Of a stretch of DNA of 56,934 bases, positions 8,183-16,320 are shown piece after piece (within the stretch, counting starts at the first letter, position 1; each line of letters begins with the position of its first letter). The notes beneath the pieces are model-generated. The model was not told the DNA's origin. It ran no database searches and saw only the letters and a list, made by a program, of their open reading frames with translations. Position numbers and translations under genes: made by a program. Source of the stretch: DATGMP01 sp035293565 (GTDB taxonomy: Bacteria; Pseudomonadota; Alphaproteobacteria; BOG-932; Roseiterribacteraceae); the NCBI GenBank assembly GCA_035293565.1, contig DATGMP010000056.1, forward strand, positions 1 to 56,934, given 5' to 3'.

Positions 8183-9544
8183 TCAGGCGATGATCTCGCC
8201 GAACGGCTTGTTGGTGTTCAGAGACAGCGTGCCCCAATTGTCGAGCGGCACGCCCATGACCTGCTGCAGCGTCAGGCCGACGCGCGTGACCGGGTCGCCC
8301 TTCGCCTGGATGTGCATGCCGGTCTTGACCTTGCCGTTGGCGCCGCCGGCAAGCAGGATCGGAATATTCTCCAGCGAGTGGATCTTCGCGAAGCCGGTGT
8401 CGGTCGCCGTCATGACGAGCGAGCGATCGAGCAGCGTGTGGTCGCCTTCCTTGATGCTGTCCAAAGTGGCCAGCATGAAGGCGAAGCCTTCGACGATGCT
8501 CTTGATGAAGGAAGAGGCTTCCTTCTGATAGCCGAGCGTCGCATCCATCGGCTCTTCATGCGTCAGGATGTGGTGGGTCATCGGCGTGCCGGCCTTGCGG
8601 AGCGGCGAGGTGGCTTCACCGAACACCACGTTGAAGACGCGCGTCTGGTCGCAGGCGATCGCATGCGCCAGGATCTTGGCGAAGAGCTGATTGTTGTGGA
8701 CGACCGTGTCGATCTCGGTGCCCGGCGGCAGCTCGTCGGGCTTGTCGGCCGGCGAGCAGGCGGCGAGCGGCGCGGGCTTCTGCAGCTGAATGTCGAGCTG
8801 CTGCTCGAGCTCGCGCAGCGATGTGAAGTACTCATCGAGACGGGCGCGATCGGCCATGCCGACCTGCTTCATCAATGCCTCGCGCTGGTCGGTCACGGCC
8901 GAGAGCACGCTGCGGCGGACCATCACCTTCGGATCGGGCTTGAAGTCCGCGGCGTTGGGGTCGTGGAAATCCGGACCGAATACGCGCGTATAGAGCGCGA
9001 CCGGCGAAATCTCGGCCGGGTTCTGCACGCCCGAAGCACGGCGGCTCAGACTGTCGGTCGGCTTGCCCGTGCCGGTGGTCTCCAGCGAGCGGAACCGGGT
9101 CCGGGTGCCGATCTGGTCGGCGACGATCTGGTCGATCGACGAGAAGCCCGCCTGGCCGCCGGAGCTGACGCCGCCCTCGGTCGGCACGTTGCCGGTGAGG
9201 ATGGCCATATCGCCCGTGTAGTGCGGCTTGGCGCCCTTGCCGTCCAGGAAGACCTTCAGGCCGCTGAAGGTGGTGATGCGATCCTTGTAGGGCGCGAGCG
9301 GCGCCAGCTCGACGCCGAAATTATAATTCTTGCCGAACGTCGCGGGCTCCCACCGGCCCGGATTGAGACCGCAGCCCCAGAACCAGGTGCCGAACACCGT
9401 CGGCAGCGGCCCGCCCGTGGCGGCCAGCGCCGTCCCGGACTCGTTGAGGAAACAATCGAGGAAGGGAAGCGCCACGCTCACGGCGGCGCCGCCCATCATG
9501 CCCCGTAGAACGGACCTACGGCTTGCCTTACCCGTTGCGCTCAT
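8183..9544 (-). CDS. Tat-exported DUF1552 (HXXSHH family) protein, cassette 1
   Basis: This 453-residue protein belongs to the DUF1552 family, known mostly as planctomycete-type proteins of unknown function. A twin-arginine signal (SRRSVLRGMMGG, residues 8-19) indicates folded export to the periplasm. The conserved FGTWFWGCGLNP follows. The family signature appears at 324-330 as HHILTHE, a variant of HxxSHH with Thr for Ser and Glu for the last His. Its ATG overlaps the stop of the DUF1592 gene as ATGA (9541-9544). A longer frame from 9964 runs inside that gene and was rejected. A close paralogue lies at 34350-35687 in the same arrangement. Confidence 0.9.
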   Translation of the reverse strand: MSATGKASRRSVLRGMMGGAAVSVALPFLDCFLNESGTALAATGGPLPTVFGTWFWGCGLNPGRWEPATFGKNYNFGVELAPLAPYKDRITTFSGLKVFLDGKGAKPHYTGDMAILTGNVPTEGGVSSGGQAGFSSIDQIVADQIGTRTRFRSLETTGTGKPTDSLSRRASGVQNPAEISPVALYTRVFGPDFHDPNAADFKPDPKVMVRRSVLSAVTDQREALMKQVGMADRARLDEYFTSLRELEQQLDIQLQKPAPLAACSPADKPDELPPGTEIDTVVHNNQLFAKILAHAIACDQTRVFNVVFGEATSPLRKAGTPMTHHILTHEEPMDATLGYQKEASSFIKSIVEGFAFMLATLDSIKEGDHTLLDRSLVMTATDTGFAKIHSLENIPILLAGGANGKVKTGMHIQAKGDPVTRVGLTLQQVMGVPLDNWGTLSLNTNKPFGEIIA

Positions 9545-11238
9545 TTGTTGACCTCCTGTCGAGGGGTTGTTTCCGCCGAGGACAAAGTCACCCCGCCTGC
9601 CTCGGTGCCAGGCGTGGAGATTCGGTAGAATGCGGGGGTCGTCACGATCGTCCGCATGATCGCGGGGATCCTGTAACCCGACGCAGTGAACTGCTGCTGC
9701 AGGTACTTCATGAGTTCCGTGTCGTCCTTCGTCGCCGGATGGCCGGACGAATATTCGAAGAGCCGGTTCACGACACAGGCGGACGCTTGCGGATTGTCGT
9801 GCAAGGCCTGGCCGAGCCCCTGCATGCCGGTGAAGGGCTTGCCGTCGAACTCGCCGCTCGCGTCGATCGGCGCGCCATTCTCCGTCGTCCGGTATTCCCC
9901 GACCGTATCGAAGTTCTCCATGGCAAGGCCGATTGGATCGATCAGCTTGTGGCAGCCGGCGCAAGTCGGCTCGGTCCGGTGCGCGACCAGCCGCTCGCGC
10001 GCCGTCTTGTATTTTGGATTGTTGGTCTCCTGCACGACCGTGAAGTTCACATTGCCCGGCGGATCAGGCACCTTCTGGCAGAGCAGGATTTGGCGCACCG
10101 CCTTGCCGCGCAGCGTCGACGAGCTGCGTCCGGGATGGGAGTGCAGCGCGACGAAGCTGATTTCGCTGACGATACCGGCATGCGGGTCGCCGTCGGGATA
10201 TTCATGCGCCTCCCAGCCCGATTCCACCGAGACCGGCACGTCATAGACCGAGCCCAGAAGGCGCGTCAGGAACGTCTTGCGGGTCGTGAAGATGTCGCGG
10301 TAGTCGCCATTCTGGGTGACGACCAGATCGGTGATCGTCCGGAGCGTCTGCTCCTGGGCGTCCCGCGCGACCTGCGAGCTGTATTTGGGATAGAGCGTCG
10401 GATCCTTCGCCAACGCGTTGAACGCGTCGAAGCCCAGCATGTCCGTGAAGAAGCCGCGGGCGCCGTCGACCAGGCGCGGCGAGGCGATCATCCGATCGAC
10501 CTGCTTCTCGAGCCCGGACTTCGTGTCGAGCTCACCTTTCTGCGCGGCGTCGAGCAGTTCGGTGTCCGGCGCTGTGTCCCACAAGAAGAAGCTCAGCCGC
10601 TGCGCCATCGAATACGGGTCCAGCCGGTACTGGCCGGAATGATGCGGATCCGCCTCGGCGACCTCGTGCCGGAAGAGGAATTGCGGCGACACCAGAAGCC
10701 CGGCGAGGCTGGCCGACAGGCCGGGATAGAAGCCGCCGAGCTTCTTGGCGCCATCACTCGCATCCTTCACCGCCGCCTGGAGTTCCTGCTGGGTCAGCGG
10801 GCGGCGGAACAGCAGACGGCCGGTCTTGGCCAAGAACTTGCTGGCGCAGGCGTCGTCGGCATCGTTCGCCTTGGCCGGCTTGCAGCCGATCAGCGTGTCT
10901 CGATGGGTCTCGTCCACCACCTGGTCGGCGACATCGCGGCCGATGATGTCGTACTGCTCCATCCCGCTCGCGGTCACGCTCTCATGCGCGGTGCCGACCG
11001 CGATCAGGCCGGCATCGCGGAGATCGGGCTCGAAGCGGCCGCCGATGTTGATGTTCTTCCCGAACACATCGGCGATGATGTGACGATATTCGGGCTCGGT
11101 CAGGCGGCGGACCTCCAACGGCCCGCCCTTGGTCACCGGGCCATCATCAGAGGACGGACCGCAGCTCGCGAGCCCGAGAGCCGCCACCAAGCCGAGCGCC
11201 GCGCCGCCGAACCGCGCCATGAGAGTCGAACGCACCAT
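9541..11238 (-). CDS. DUF1592/DUF1588-type lipoprotein with CAGCH motif, cassette 1
   Basis: This 565-residue predicted lipoprotein (lipobox LASC, C26) carries the domain series found in planctomycete-type proteins: DUF1587-like near 40-100 (VRRLTEPEYRHIIADVFG), DUF1595/DUF1592-like near 125-330 (FLFRHEVA, FFLWDTAPDTEL), DUF1588-like near 335-440 and DUF1585-like to the end. CAGCH at 426-430, within EPTCAGCHKLIDPIGLAMENFD, matches a c-type haem site, although a single CxxCH does not prove haem binding. HSHPGRSS near 366-373 is also conserved in the paralogue at 35684. The gene is coupled to DUF1552 by a four-base overlap. No enzymatic role is established for the family. Confidence 0.9.
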   Translation of the reverse strand: MVRSTLMARFGGAALGLVAALGLASCGPSSDDGPVTKGGPLEVRRLTEPEYRHIIADVFGKNINIGGRFEPDLRDAGLIAVGTAHESVTASGMEQYDIIGRDVADQVVDETHRDTLIGCKPAKANDADDACASKFLAKTGRLLFRRPLTQQELQAAVKDASDGAKKLGGFYPGLSASLAGLLVSPQFLFRHEVAEADPHHSGQYRLDPYSMAQRLSFFLWDTAPDTELLDAAQKGELDTKSGLEKQVDRMIASPRLVDGARGFFTDMLGFDAFNALAKDPTLYPKYSSQVARDAQEQTLRTITDLVVTQNGDYRDIFTTRKTFLTRLLGSVYDVPVSVESGWEAHEYPDGDPHAGIVSEISFVALHSHPGRSSSTLRGKAVRQILLCQKVPDPPGNVNFTVVQETNNPKYKTARERLVAHRTEPTCAGCHKLIDPIGLAMENFDTVGEYRTTENGAPIDASGEFDGKPFTGMQGLGQALHDNPQASACVVNRLFEYSSGHPATKDDTELMKYLQQQFTASGYRIPAIMRTIVTTPAFYRISTPGTEAGGVTLSSAETTPRQEVNK

Positions 11239-11262
11239 ACTGATCCTCAGACTCCTAGTTCC

Positions 11263-12417
11263 TCAACGCGCCTCGAGATTCGCCGCCTGCCGCACCGGCG
11301 CGACGGTCCGATTGTCCGAGACCTTCTTGTCGTTCTTGTCCTCGGTGTGGACGATGAAGGCCGGCACCGCCTCGACCTCGTAAGCAGTCGAGATCTCTTT
11401 ATTCTCGCCGGTCTTCGGATCGGGCGACGCGTCGGCCAGCCGCCGCAGCGTGTAATAGAAGGCTGGCATGTCGAGTGACGCGCTATGCTCCTCGACCCAG
11501 CCCGAGGACGCGTAGCTCCAATAGAGCGCGTACCAGTCATGATACCCGCCGAGGTAGCCCTTCAGCGTGCCGTCGGGGTTCATCTTCAGCTTCAGACGGG
11601 CCTGGTGCCAGTTGTATTCGGGGATCAGGAACGGATCGGCGATCAGCCGGATGTCCGCCGGATCGGTCGTGAGCACGCCGTCCTTGATATGGCCGTGCAG
11701 CACATTGTGCGAGCGCGGGTCGGGATCGGTCTTGAAGCTCATATCGGCGCGCACGCCGCCGCTGGTGTCGCGCGAGACGTGCTGTGTCGCGCGATAGATC
11801 TCGACCGTCACATTATCGGAATTCTTGGGATTGGTGATGCCGCTGACCTCGATCAGCCAGGCCGGCATCTCGTCGCGCAGAATGTCCCACTGCGCCTGAG
11901 CCAAAGTCGGGTGCGCCGGCGGCGGCGAACGGAAGCTCCGCACGCAGCCATAGGCGCGATAGAACTGATTCTTGATCCCCTTCTCATGCGTGTCGGGATC
12001 CATGAAGGAGATCGGCGAATCGGGCTTGTTGTCGAGATCGAAGCCATAGGCGTACTTGCCCTGAACCGTCTTGAAGCCCGGATCGGGCACCGAGGTCGGG
12101 TTGGCATAGGGATTGGCCTTGTTGGCGCCGCGATGCCCCATGATGCTGATATATTCGCCATCGGGCTGGCCGGGCGTCCCCGGGAAGTCCTTCAACAGCC
12201 GGGTCGCGTCGGCCTCCGAATAGCCGAGCCGCAGAAGCTCGCGTTTGTAGAAATCCGTCGACATCGGATTGAGGCCGTTCGGGCAGTCCTCGTCGCCGCC
12301 GTAATAGGTCGACACGCCGAACCAGCTGACCACATAGCCTCGGGTCTCGGCCTTGGCCGTTCCCACCGCCGCGGCAGTCATGAGGCCGGCGAGCGATAGG
12401 GCGAGGTAACGGTTCAT
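11263..12417 (-). CDS. Secreted protein of unknown family, cassette 1
   Basis: This 384-residue protein has a Sec signal peptide (YLALSLAGLMTAAAVGTAKA). It matches no family I can name, but it is clearly homologous to the product of 37312-38433. Shared features are CPxGLN near the mature N-terminus, TVQGKxAxGxDLD, RAxGCxR, ARLKLxxxPDGT followed by GxLGGYxD, and a C-terminal ISTAxxxxAxPAFxxH. Both copies precede a DUF1592 gene. The ATG at 12417 has GGGAGG eight bases upstream; the longer frame from 12714 would run through the HiPIP gene. The conserved Cys residues suggest disulfides in the periplasm. Function is unknown. Confidence 0.8.
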   Translation of the reverse strand: MNRYLALSLAGLMTAAAVGTAKAETRGYVVSWFGVSTYYGGDEDCPNGLNPMSTDFYKRELLRLGYSEADATRLLKDFPGTPGQPDGEYISIMGHRGANKANPYANPTSVPDPGFKTVQGKYAYGFDLDNKPDSPISFMDPDTHEKGIKNQFYRAYGCVRSFRSPPPAHPTLAQAQWDILRDEMPAWLIEVSGITNPKNSDNVTVEIYRATQHVSRDTSGGVRADMSFKTDPDPRSHNVLHGHIKDGVLTTDPADIRLIADPFLIPEYNWHQARLKLKMNPDGTLKGYLGGYHDWYALYWSYASSGWVEEHSASLDMPAFYYTLRRLADASPDPKTGENKEISTAYEVEAVPAFIVHTEDKNDKKVSDNRTVAPVRQAANLEAR

Positions 12418-12457
12418 CGCAATCCTCCCAAAAATCGATCTTGTGCGAGCGACCGGC

Positions 12458-12754
12458 TCAACCTTTTGCGCTCCAGGAATCGCAGCGCCCCTTGGGGTTG
12501 GCCGGCCCCGAGAAAATCTTGCATTGACCGCAGCCGCCGCCGCTGTCGGGCGTAAAGAACGCGCAGACCGAACAGGTCTTCCCGGCATCAGGGGATGCCT
12601 CGGTATAGTGCAGCGACATCCGCAAACTGTCGTCCGGGTCGGCGCAACCGGCGGCAAAAGCCGTCCTGGCGCCCAGCGAGGCCAGACCGACGGCCGGCAC
12701 CAGCCTTGCGGCACTGGCGATCACTTCACGTCGCGAAATCGGCAGCATGCTCAT
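12458..12754 (-). CDS. High-potential iron-sulfur protein (HiPIP)
   Basis: This 98-residue protein has a twin-arginine signal (SRREVIASAARL, residues 7-18) and a mature part of about 62 residues. Four Cys residues spaced as in HiPIP, C61-x2-C64, C78 and C91, with the terminal GRCDSW, would bind one 4Fe-4S cluster working between the 2+ and 3+ states. An extra Cys lies at 75. HiPIPs are soluble periplasmic one-electron carriers. Here it is the first gene of cassette 1, which suggests that the downstream DUF1592/DUF1552 proteins exchange electrons with it; this is inference from position. A GGGAGG site precedes the ATG at 12754; an ATG at 12748 is also possible. Confidence 0.9.
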   Translation of the reverse strand: MSMLPISRREVIASAARLVPAVGLASLGARTAFAAGCADPDDSLRMSLHYTEASPDAGKTCSVCAFFTPDSGGGCGQCKIFSGPANPKGRCDSWSAKG

Positions 12755-12850
12755 TGTCGAATGACCTCCCTAGAACTCGCGCCCCACCAACGCCCACGCG
12801 AGCGATTCTCCTGCGATTTGTGACATCGCCCGGATCATCACCCGCCAGTA

Positions 12851-12875
12851 TGGACTTTTCCTTTACAAATGTCCA
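12851..12875. promoter_or_regulatory. Candidate TetR operator
   Basis: TGGACTTTT (12851-12859) and AAATGTCCA (12867-12875) form an inverted repeat with one mismatch and a seven-base spacer. It lies in the 252-base divergent gap (12755-13006) between the HiPIP-led operon and the TetR gene, where autoregulatory TetR operators usually lie. The rest of the gap holds an AT-rich patch near 12898-12918 that may contain promoter elements; nothing else is evident. Confidence 0.5.
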
Positions 12876-13006
12876 GTGATCTGACGCCTGTGTGCGGCAT
12901 ATAGAATATATGGTATAGGGGTGGTGAGCCCCGGTCGAGCGAAACCTCGTCCGGGTCCGGAGGGGCGGCTGAACCGGGCTCGCGGAGGTGCTTTCCGGAC
13001 TAAAGT

Positions 13007-13609
13007 ATGACCCAGACGAAAACCAAGCCAATCCCTTTGCGGCAGCAGCAGCGGGACTATACCCGCCAGCGTCTCGTGGATGCCGCGCGCGACCTCTTTC
13101 TGCGCAACGGCGCCCGCGGCACGTCGGTGGACGACATCGCCAAGGCCGCCGGCACGTCACGCGCCACATTCTACGCTCATTTCACGGATAAACAGGACGT
13201 CATCCGCGAAATGGCGCGCGGCATGTGGGAGCAAACCTTCTCCCTCTACGGGCGATTCGGCCTGCTCAAGGATTGGACCCACGCCAGCATCGAAGGCTGG
13301 CTGCGCCTGATATTCGACGCATGGGACCAAGACTCGGCGAGCGTGGCCCTGGTCGTGCAGGAGATGCCGGGCGAGCTGCAAGCCGAGTTCCTTCCCGATC
13401 TCGAGAAACGGGTCGCAGCGCTGATGTCGTCCAATCCCAATTGGAGCCGCTTCTCGGCCGAGGAAGCCAAGCGGCGGGCGATCCTCCTGGTGCTGCAACT
13501 GGAGCGCGGCATGTCCGCGCTCCACTGGGGCGGCTGGAAGACGGACCGCGACGCCCTGCTCGCGACGCTTACCGACATGTGGGTCGCGACTCTACACGGC
13601 GATCGCTAA
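13007..13609 (+). CDS. TetR-family transcriptional regulator
   Basis: This 200-residue protein has a typical TetR N-terminal helix-turn-helix (residues about 17-63, GTSVDDIAKAAGTSRATFYAHF) followed by a Trp-rich ligand domain that matches no effector class I know. It is divergent from cassette 1, with a candidate operator in between, so it probably represses that operon and itself. The start at 13007 is the only ATG near the family N-terminus. The next plus-strand gene begins 52 bases downstream. Confidence 0.9.
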   Translation: MTQTKTKPIPLRQQQRDYTRQRLVDAARDLFLRNGARGTSVDDIAKAAGTSRATFYAHFTDKQDVIREMARGMWEQTFSLYGRFGLLKDWTHASIEGWLRLIFDAWDQDSASVALVVQEMPGELQAEFLPDLEKRVAALMSSNPNWSRFSAEEAKRRAILLVLQLERGMSALHWGGWKTDRDALLATLTDMWVATLHGDR

Positions 13610-13661
13610 CCGCCGGCGGCGTTTACGGTCGCGCCGACCGCATACTGACGAGGAGGAACGA

Positions 13662-14069
13662 ATGGCGCGGATCGCAGGCGGTTGCCTATGCGGACAAGTG
13701 CGTTACAGCGCGGATGCGGAGCCCGCCTTCGTTGGCGTGTGCCACTGCACCGATTGTCAGAAATTCAGCGGCTCGGCCTTCGCCACGGTGGTCGCCGTGC
13801 CGGCCGCCGCACTGAAGGTGACGGGGACATTGAAAAGCTTCACCAAAACGGGCGACAGCGGTAAGCCGATCCATAGGCGCTTCTGCCCCGAATGCGGGTC
13901 GAGCGTCATCGACGAAGCAGACGCCATGCCGGGCATCGCGATGGTCAGCGCCGGCACATTGGATGACCGAAAATGGGTGAAACCGCTGTCGGAGATCTAC
14001 TGCGACAGTGCTCAGCCTTGGGTACAGCTCGGCGGGGAGTTGCAGCGATTCGCGAAGACGCCGGGATAG
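13662..14069 (+). CDS. GFA / CENP-V domain protein
   Basis: This 135-residue cytoplasmic protein belongs to the GFA (glutathione-dependent formaldehyde-activating enzyme-like) zinc family. Zinc ligands are seen in the CLCG motif near residue 8, CHCTDC near 28-33 and CPECG near 76. Most members have no proven substrate, and the family name does not establish formaldehyde activity. A strong GAGGAGGAACG site precedes the ATG at 13662. It may share a message with the upstream TetR gene, but a link to cassette 1 is not shown. It is convergent with the MocR gene, whose stop lies two bases away. Confidence 0.88.
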   Translation: MARIAGGCLCGQVRYSADAEPAFVGVCHCTDCQKFSGSAFATVVAVPAAALKVTGTLKSFTKTGDSGKPIHRRFCPECGSSVIDEADAMPGIAMVSAGTLDDRKWVKPLSEIYCDSAQPWVQLGGELQRFAKTPG

Positions 14070-14071
14070 GA

Positions 14072-15514
14072 TTAATCGCGATCCGGCTCGATCACCTCGG
14101 CAAGCCGTTCGACTCCGCGCAAAATCTCGGCTTCGTCCCAGGCGCCGAAGCCGAACAGCAGCCCTTGGCGCGGCGGCGCCTCGACAAAGAAGGCCGAGAG
14201 CGGCGCGATCCGTAGGCCGGCCTCGGCTGCCCGTTTCGCCAAAGCCCCGTCGCTCGTACGCTCGGCGAGGCGCGGCGCCGGCGTCGCCAGCAGATGACGG
14301 CCGACATCCTGCGCCTTCACCGTCAGCCAGGCGCCAAGACGCTCCTCCAGCGCGGTCATCAGCAACCGGCGACGCCCCATCGCCCTCTGCCGGACGAAGC
14401 GCAGATGGCGCGCCATGCCGCCGGTCTCGATGAATTCGGCGAGGGCCGGCTGCGCTACGGTCGCGGTCTGGTTGGGTTGCATCCCACGAAGCGCGACCAG
14501 CCGCGCGATCACCGGAGCCGGCCCGACGATCGAACCCAGCCTGAGACCTGGAAAGGTCAGTTTCGAAAAACTGTCCAATGCGAGCACGCGCGCGGGTTCG
14601 AGGCTGGTCAAAGACGCGAGCGGCTTGCCTGAAAACCGCATCTCGCTGTCGTAATCGTCCTCGACCAGCAGGGCGTCGGCCTCGCGCGCCCAGTCGAGCA
14701 GGGCGAGACGCCGCGGCAGACTCATCGGACTGCCGATCGGAAATTCTCGCGCCGGCGTGACGAGCGCCAGCCCCGCATTCGCCGCCCTCGCCTTTCCGGC
14801 CTCGACCTGCAGCCCCTGGTCGTCGACCGGGATCGGCGCCAGCCTGACTCCGGCGCCCTTCAATGCGCGATGAGCAGCGAGATAGCCCGGATCCTCGACC
14901 CAGGCGGTCCGGCGCCCCCGCGGCAGCAGCCGCGCAATCAGTTGCAAGGACTCGTAATTGCCGCTGGTGACGATCACCTGCTCGGTCGCGCAAGGCACGC
15001 CGCGGAGCATATGGACATAGCTCGCAATAGCGGCGCGAAGCTCGGGAAGTCCGGCCGGGTCATCGAGAGATCCGGCCGATCGCCTTCGCCATCCACGTGC
15101 CAGCAGCCGCGCCCAGTCCGCGTGCGGAAAGGCGTCGACGTCCTGGCTGCCCAAAGAGAAGGGCGCATCGCGACTTGGCCCCCCGCCGGCGGCGACCGGC
15201 TTCGATGGCCGCGGCCTGTGCGCCGAGCCCTGCGGCGTGATTCGCGAGCCCAGATGCTCGACATAGATGCCGGAGCCGCGCCGGCTCGCGACATAGCCTT
15301 CGGCCGACAATTGATCATAGGCCGCGAGCGGCACGATGCGCGAAACCTGCAGGTCATGCGCAAGCGTTCGAGTCGAGGGCAGCCGCGCGCCGGCGGCGAT
15401 GCGGCCGGTCAGGATGAGATCGCGCAGTTGGAGATAGAGTTGCCGCGCCAGCGGCTCCCGATCGTCCCGGCGCAATGACAAGGATAGAAGCGCCACGGAG
15501 GGAAAAGTGGTCAT
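14072..15514 (-). CDS. MocR/PdxR-family transcriptional regulator
   Basis: This 480-residue protein joins an N-terminal GntR-type winged helix (about 10-85, GARLPSTRTLAHDLQVSR) to a fold-type I aminotransferase domain. The PLP-binding lysine is K318 in DSFSKLTFPGLRLG. Such regulators sense pyridoxal phosphate or amino compounds, often controlling vitamin B6 or amino-acid genes. It is divergent from a PNPOx-like flavoprotein gene, its likely target. A perfect palindrome covers its own start codon, consistent with autorepression. The start at 15514 fits the family N-terminus. Confidence 0.93.
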   Translation of the reverse strand: MTTFPSVALLSLSLRRDDREPLARQLYLQLRDLILTGRIAAGARLPSTRTLAHDLQVSRIVPLAAYDQLSAEGYVASRRGSGIYVEHLGSRITPQGSAHRPRPSKPVAAGGGPSRDAPFSLGSQDVDAFPHADWARLLARGWRRRSAGSLDDPAGLPELRAAIASYVHMLRGVPCATEQVIVTSGNYESLQLIARLLPRGRRTAWVEDPGYLAAHRALKGAGVRLAPIPVDDQGLQVEAGKARAANAGLALVTPAREFPIGSPMSLPRRLALLDWAREADALLVEDDYDSEMRFSGKPLASLTSLEPARVLALDSFSKLTFPGLRLGSIVGPAPVIARLVALRGMQPNQTATVAQPALAEFIETGGMARHLRFVRQRAMGRRRLLMTALEERLGAWLTVKAQDVGRHLLATPAPRLAERTSDGALAKRAAEAGLRIAPLSAFFVEAPPRQGLLFGFGAWDEAEILRGVERLAEVIEPDRD

Positions 15515-15524
15515 ATCATGACCA
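15508..15524. promoter_or_regulatory. Palindromic operator over the MocR start codon
   Basis: TGGTCATATCATGACCA is a perfect inverted repeat with seven-base arms and a three-base centre. The MocR initiation codon (15512-15514, minus strand) lies within the left arm. A bound dimer here would block translation-proximal transcription of mocR and could affect the divergent gene at 15597. Confidence 0.6.
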
Positions 15525-15596
15525 ACAATACTGGATATTTTACTGAACCAGATCCTCGGTTATTGCGGAGCTGCACCGCAACAAGAGGGGCCCTCC

Positions 15597-16253
15597 ATGC
15601 CTGATCTGGCGCCCAGTCGGCGAACCCAAGCCAAACGCCTTCACGAGAGGGCGCGCTATGACCACGAAGCGATCCGCGCCATCCTCGATGCCGGCCTGAT
15701 CTGCCATGTCGGCTATGTGTTCGAAGGCCATCCGGTCGTAACGCCCACCATCTATTGGCGCGAAGACGACATCCTTTACTGGCATGGCTCGAGCGCAAGC
15801 CGGATGCTTCGGGCCGTCGAGAACGCGGAGGTATGCGTCACCGTCAGCCATCTCGATGGGCTGGTGCTTGCGCGCTCGGCCTTCCATCACTCGGCCAATT
15901 ACCGGTCGGTGATGCTGTTCGGCCGCGCGCGACTCGTCGAAAGCAGCGCAGAAAAGCTCGATCGCCTGAAAGGGCTGATCGAAAGCCTCTATCCCGGTCG
16001 ATGGGACATGTTGCGACCGACATCGGATCTGGAGCTCAAGGCGACGCGCGTGATGTGGATTCCGATCGAGGAAGCGTCCGCAAAGGTCCGTACGGGCGGA
16101 CCCAACGACGACGCCGAAGACATGGATGCGACGGTCTGGGCGGGAACCGTTCCGTTGCAGATCGGCGCCGGCGCACCCGAGCCGGATTACCTGACCACCG
16201 TCGCGCTGCCGCAGACGCCGGCGATCACGAAACGGCTTCTGACGCGCGGGTGA
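15597..16253 (+). CDS. Pyridoxamine 5'-phosphate oxidase-like flavin-binding protein
   Basis: This 218-residue protein has the split-barrel FMN-binding fold seen in PNPOx-like proteins of the nitroimidazole-resistance type. Supporting segments are LICHVGYVFEGHPVVTPTIYW, WHGSSASRMLRAV and CVTVSHLDGLVLARSAFHHSANYRSVM. The substrate is unknown. The divergent MocR regulator is a common partner of this family and suggests control by a B6-type compound. The ATG at 15597 was chosen for the GAGGGG just upstream. It ends before an intergenic repeat. Confidence 0.86.
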   Translation: MPDLAPSRRTQAKRLHERARYDHEAIRAILDAGLICHVGYVFEGHPVVTPTIYWREDDILYWHGSSASRMLRAVENAEVCVTVSHLDGLVLARSAFHHSANYRSVMLFGRARLVESSAEKLDRLKGLIESLYPGRWDMLRPTSDLELKATRVMWIPIEEASAKVRTGGPNDDAEDMDATVWAGTVPLQIGAGAPEPDYLTTVALPQTPAITKRLLTRG

Positions 16254-16274
16254 GAATCGCGGGTCGCTCCCAAA

Positions 16275-16305
16275 CGTCGTGCCCGTACGCGATGCGGGCA
16301 TGACG
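16275..16305. repeat. Intergenic hairpin repeat, copy 3
   Basis: CGTCGTGCCCG (16275-16285) pairs with CGGGCATGACG (16295-16305), with one G-T wobble. It belongs to the same family as the copies at 77, 6755, 24114 and 34237. It sits between two convergent genes ending at 16253 and 16321 and may help end both transcripts. Confidence 0.7.
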
Positions 16306-16320
16306 ATTGTAAGGAAATCG

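Noticed and set aside
9523..11478. 651-residue plus-strand open frame
   Set aside because: It is antisense to the DUF1592 gene of cassette 1, and its translation has no domain character.
13686..14993. 435-residue minus-strand frame overlapping GFA and MocR genes
   Set aside because: It is Arg- and Ala-rich, out of frame with both real genes and without motifs.
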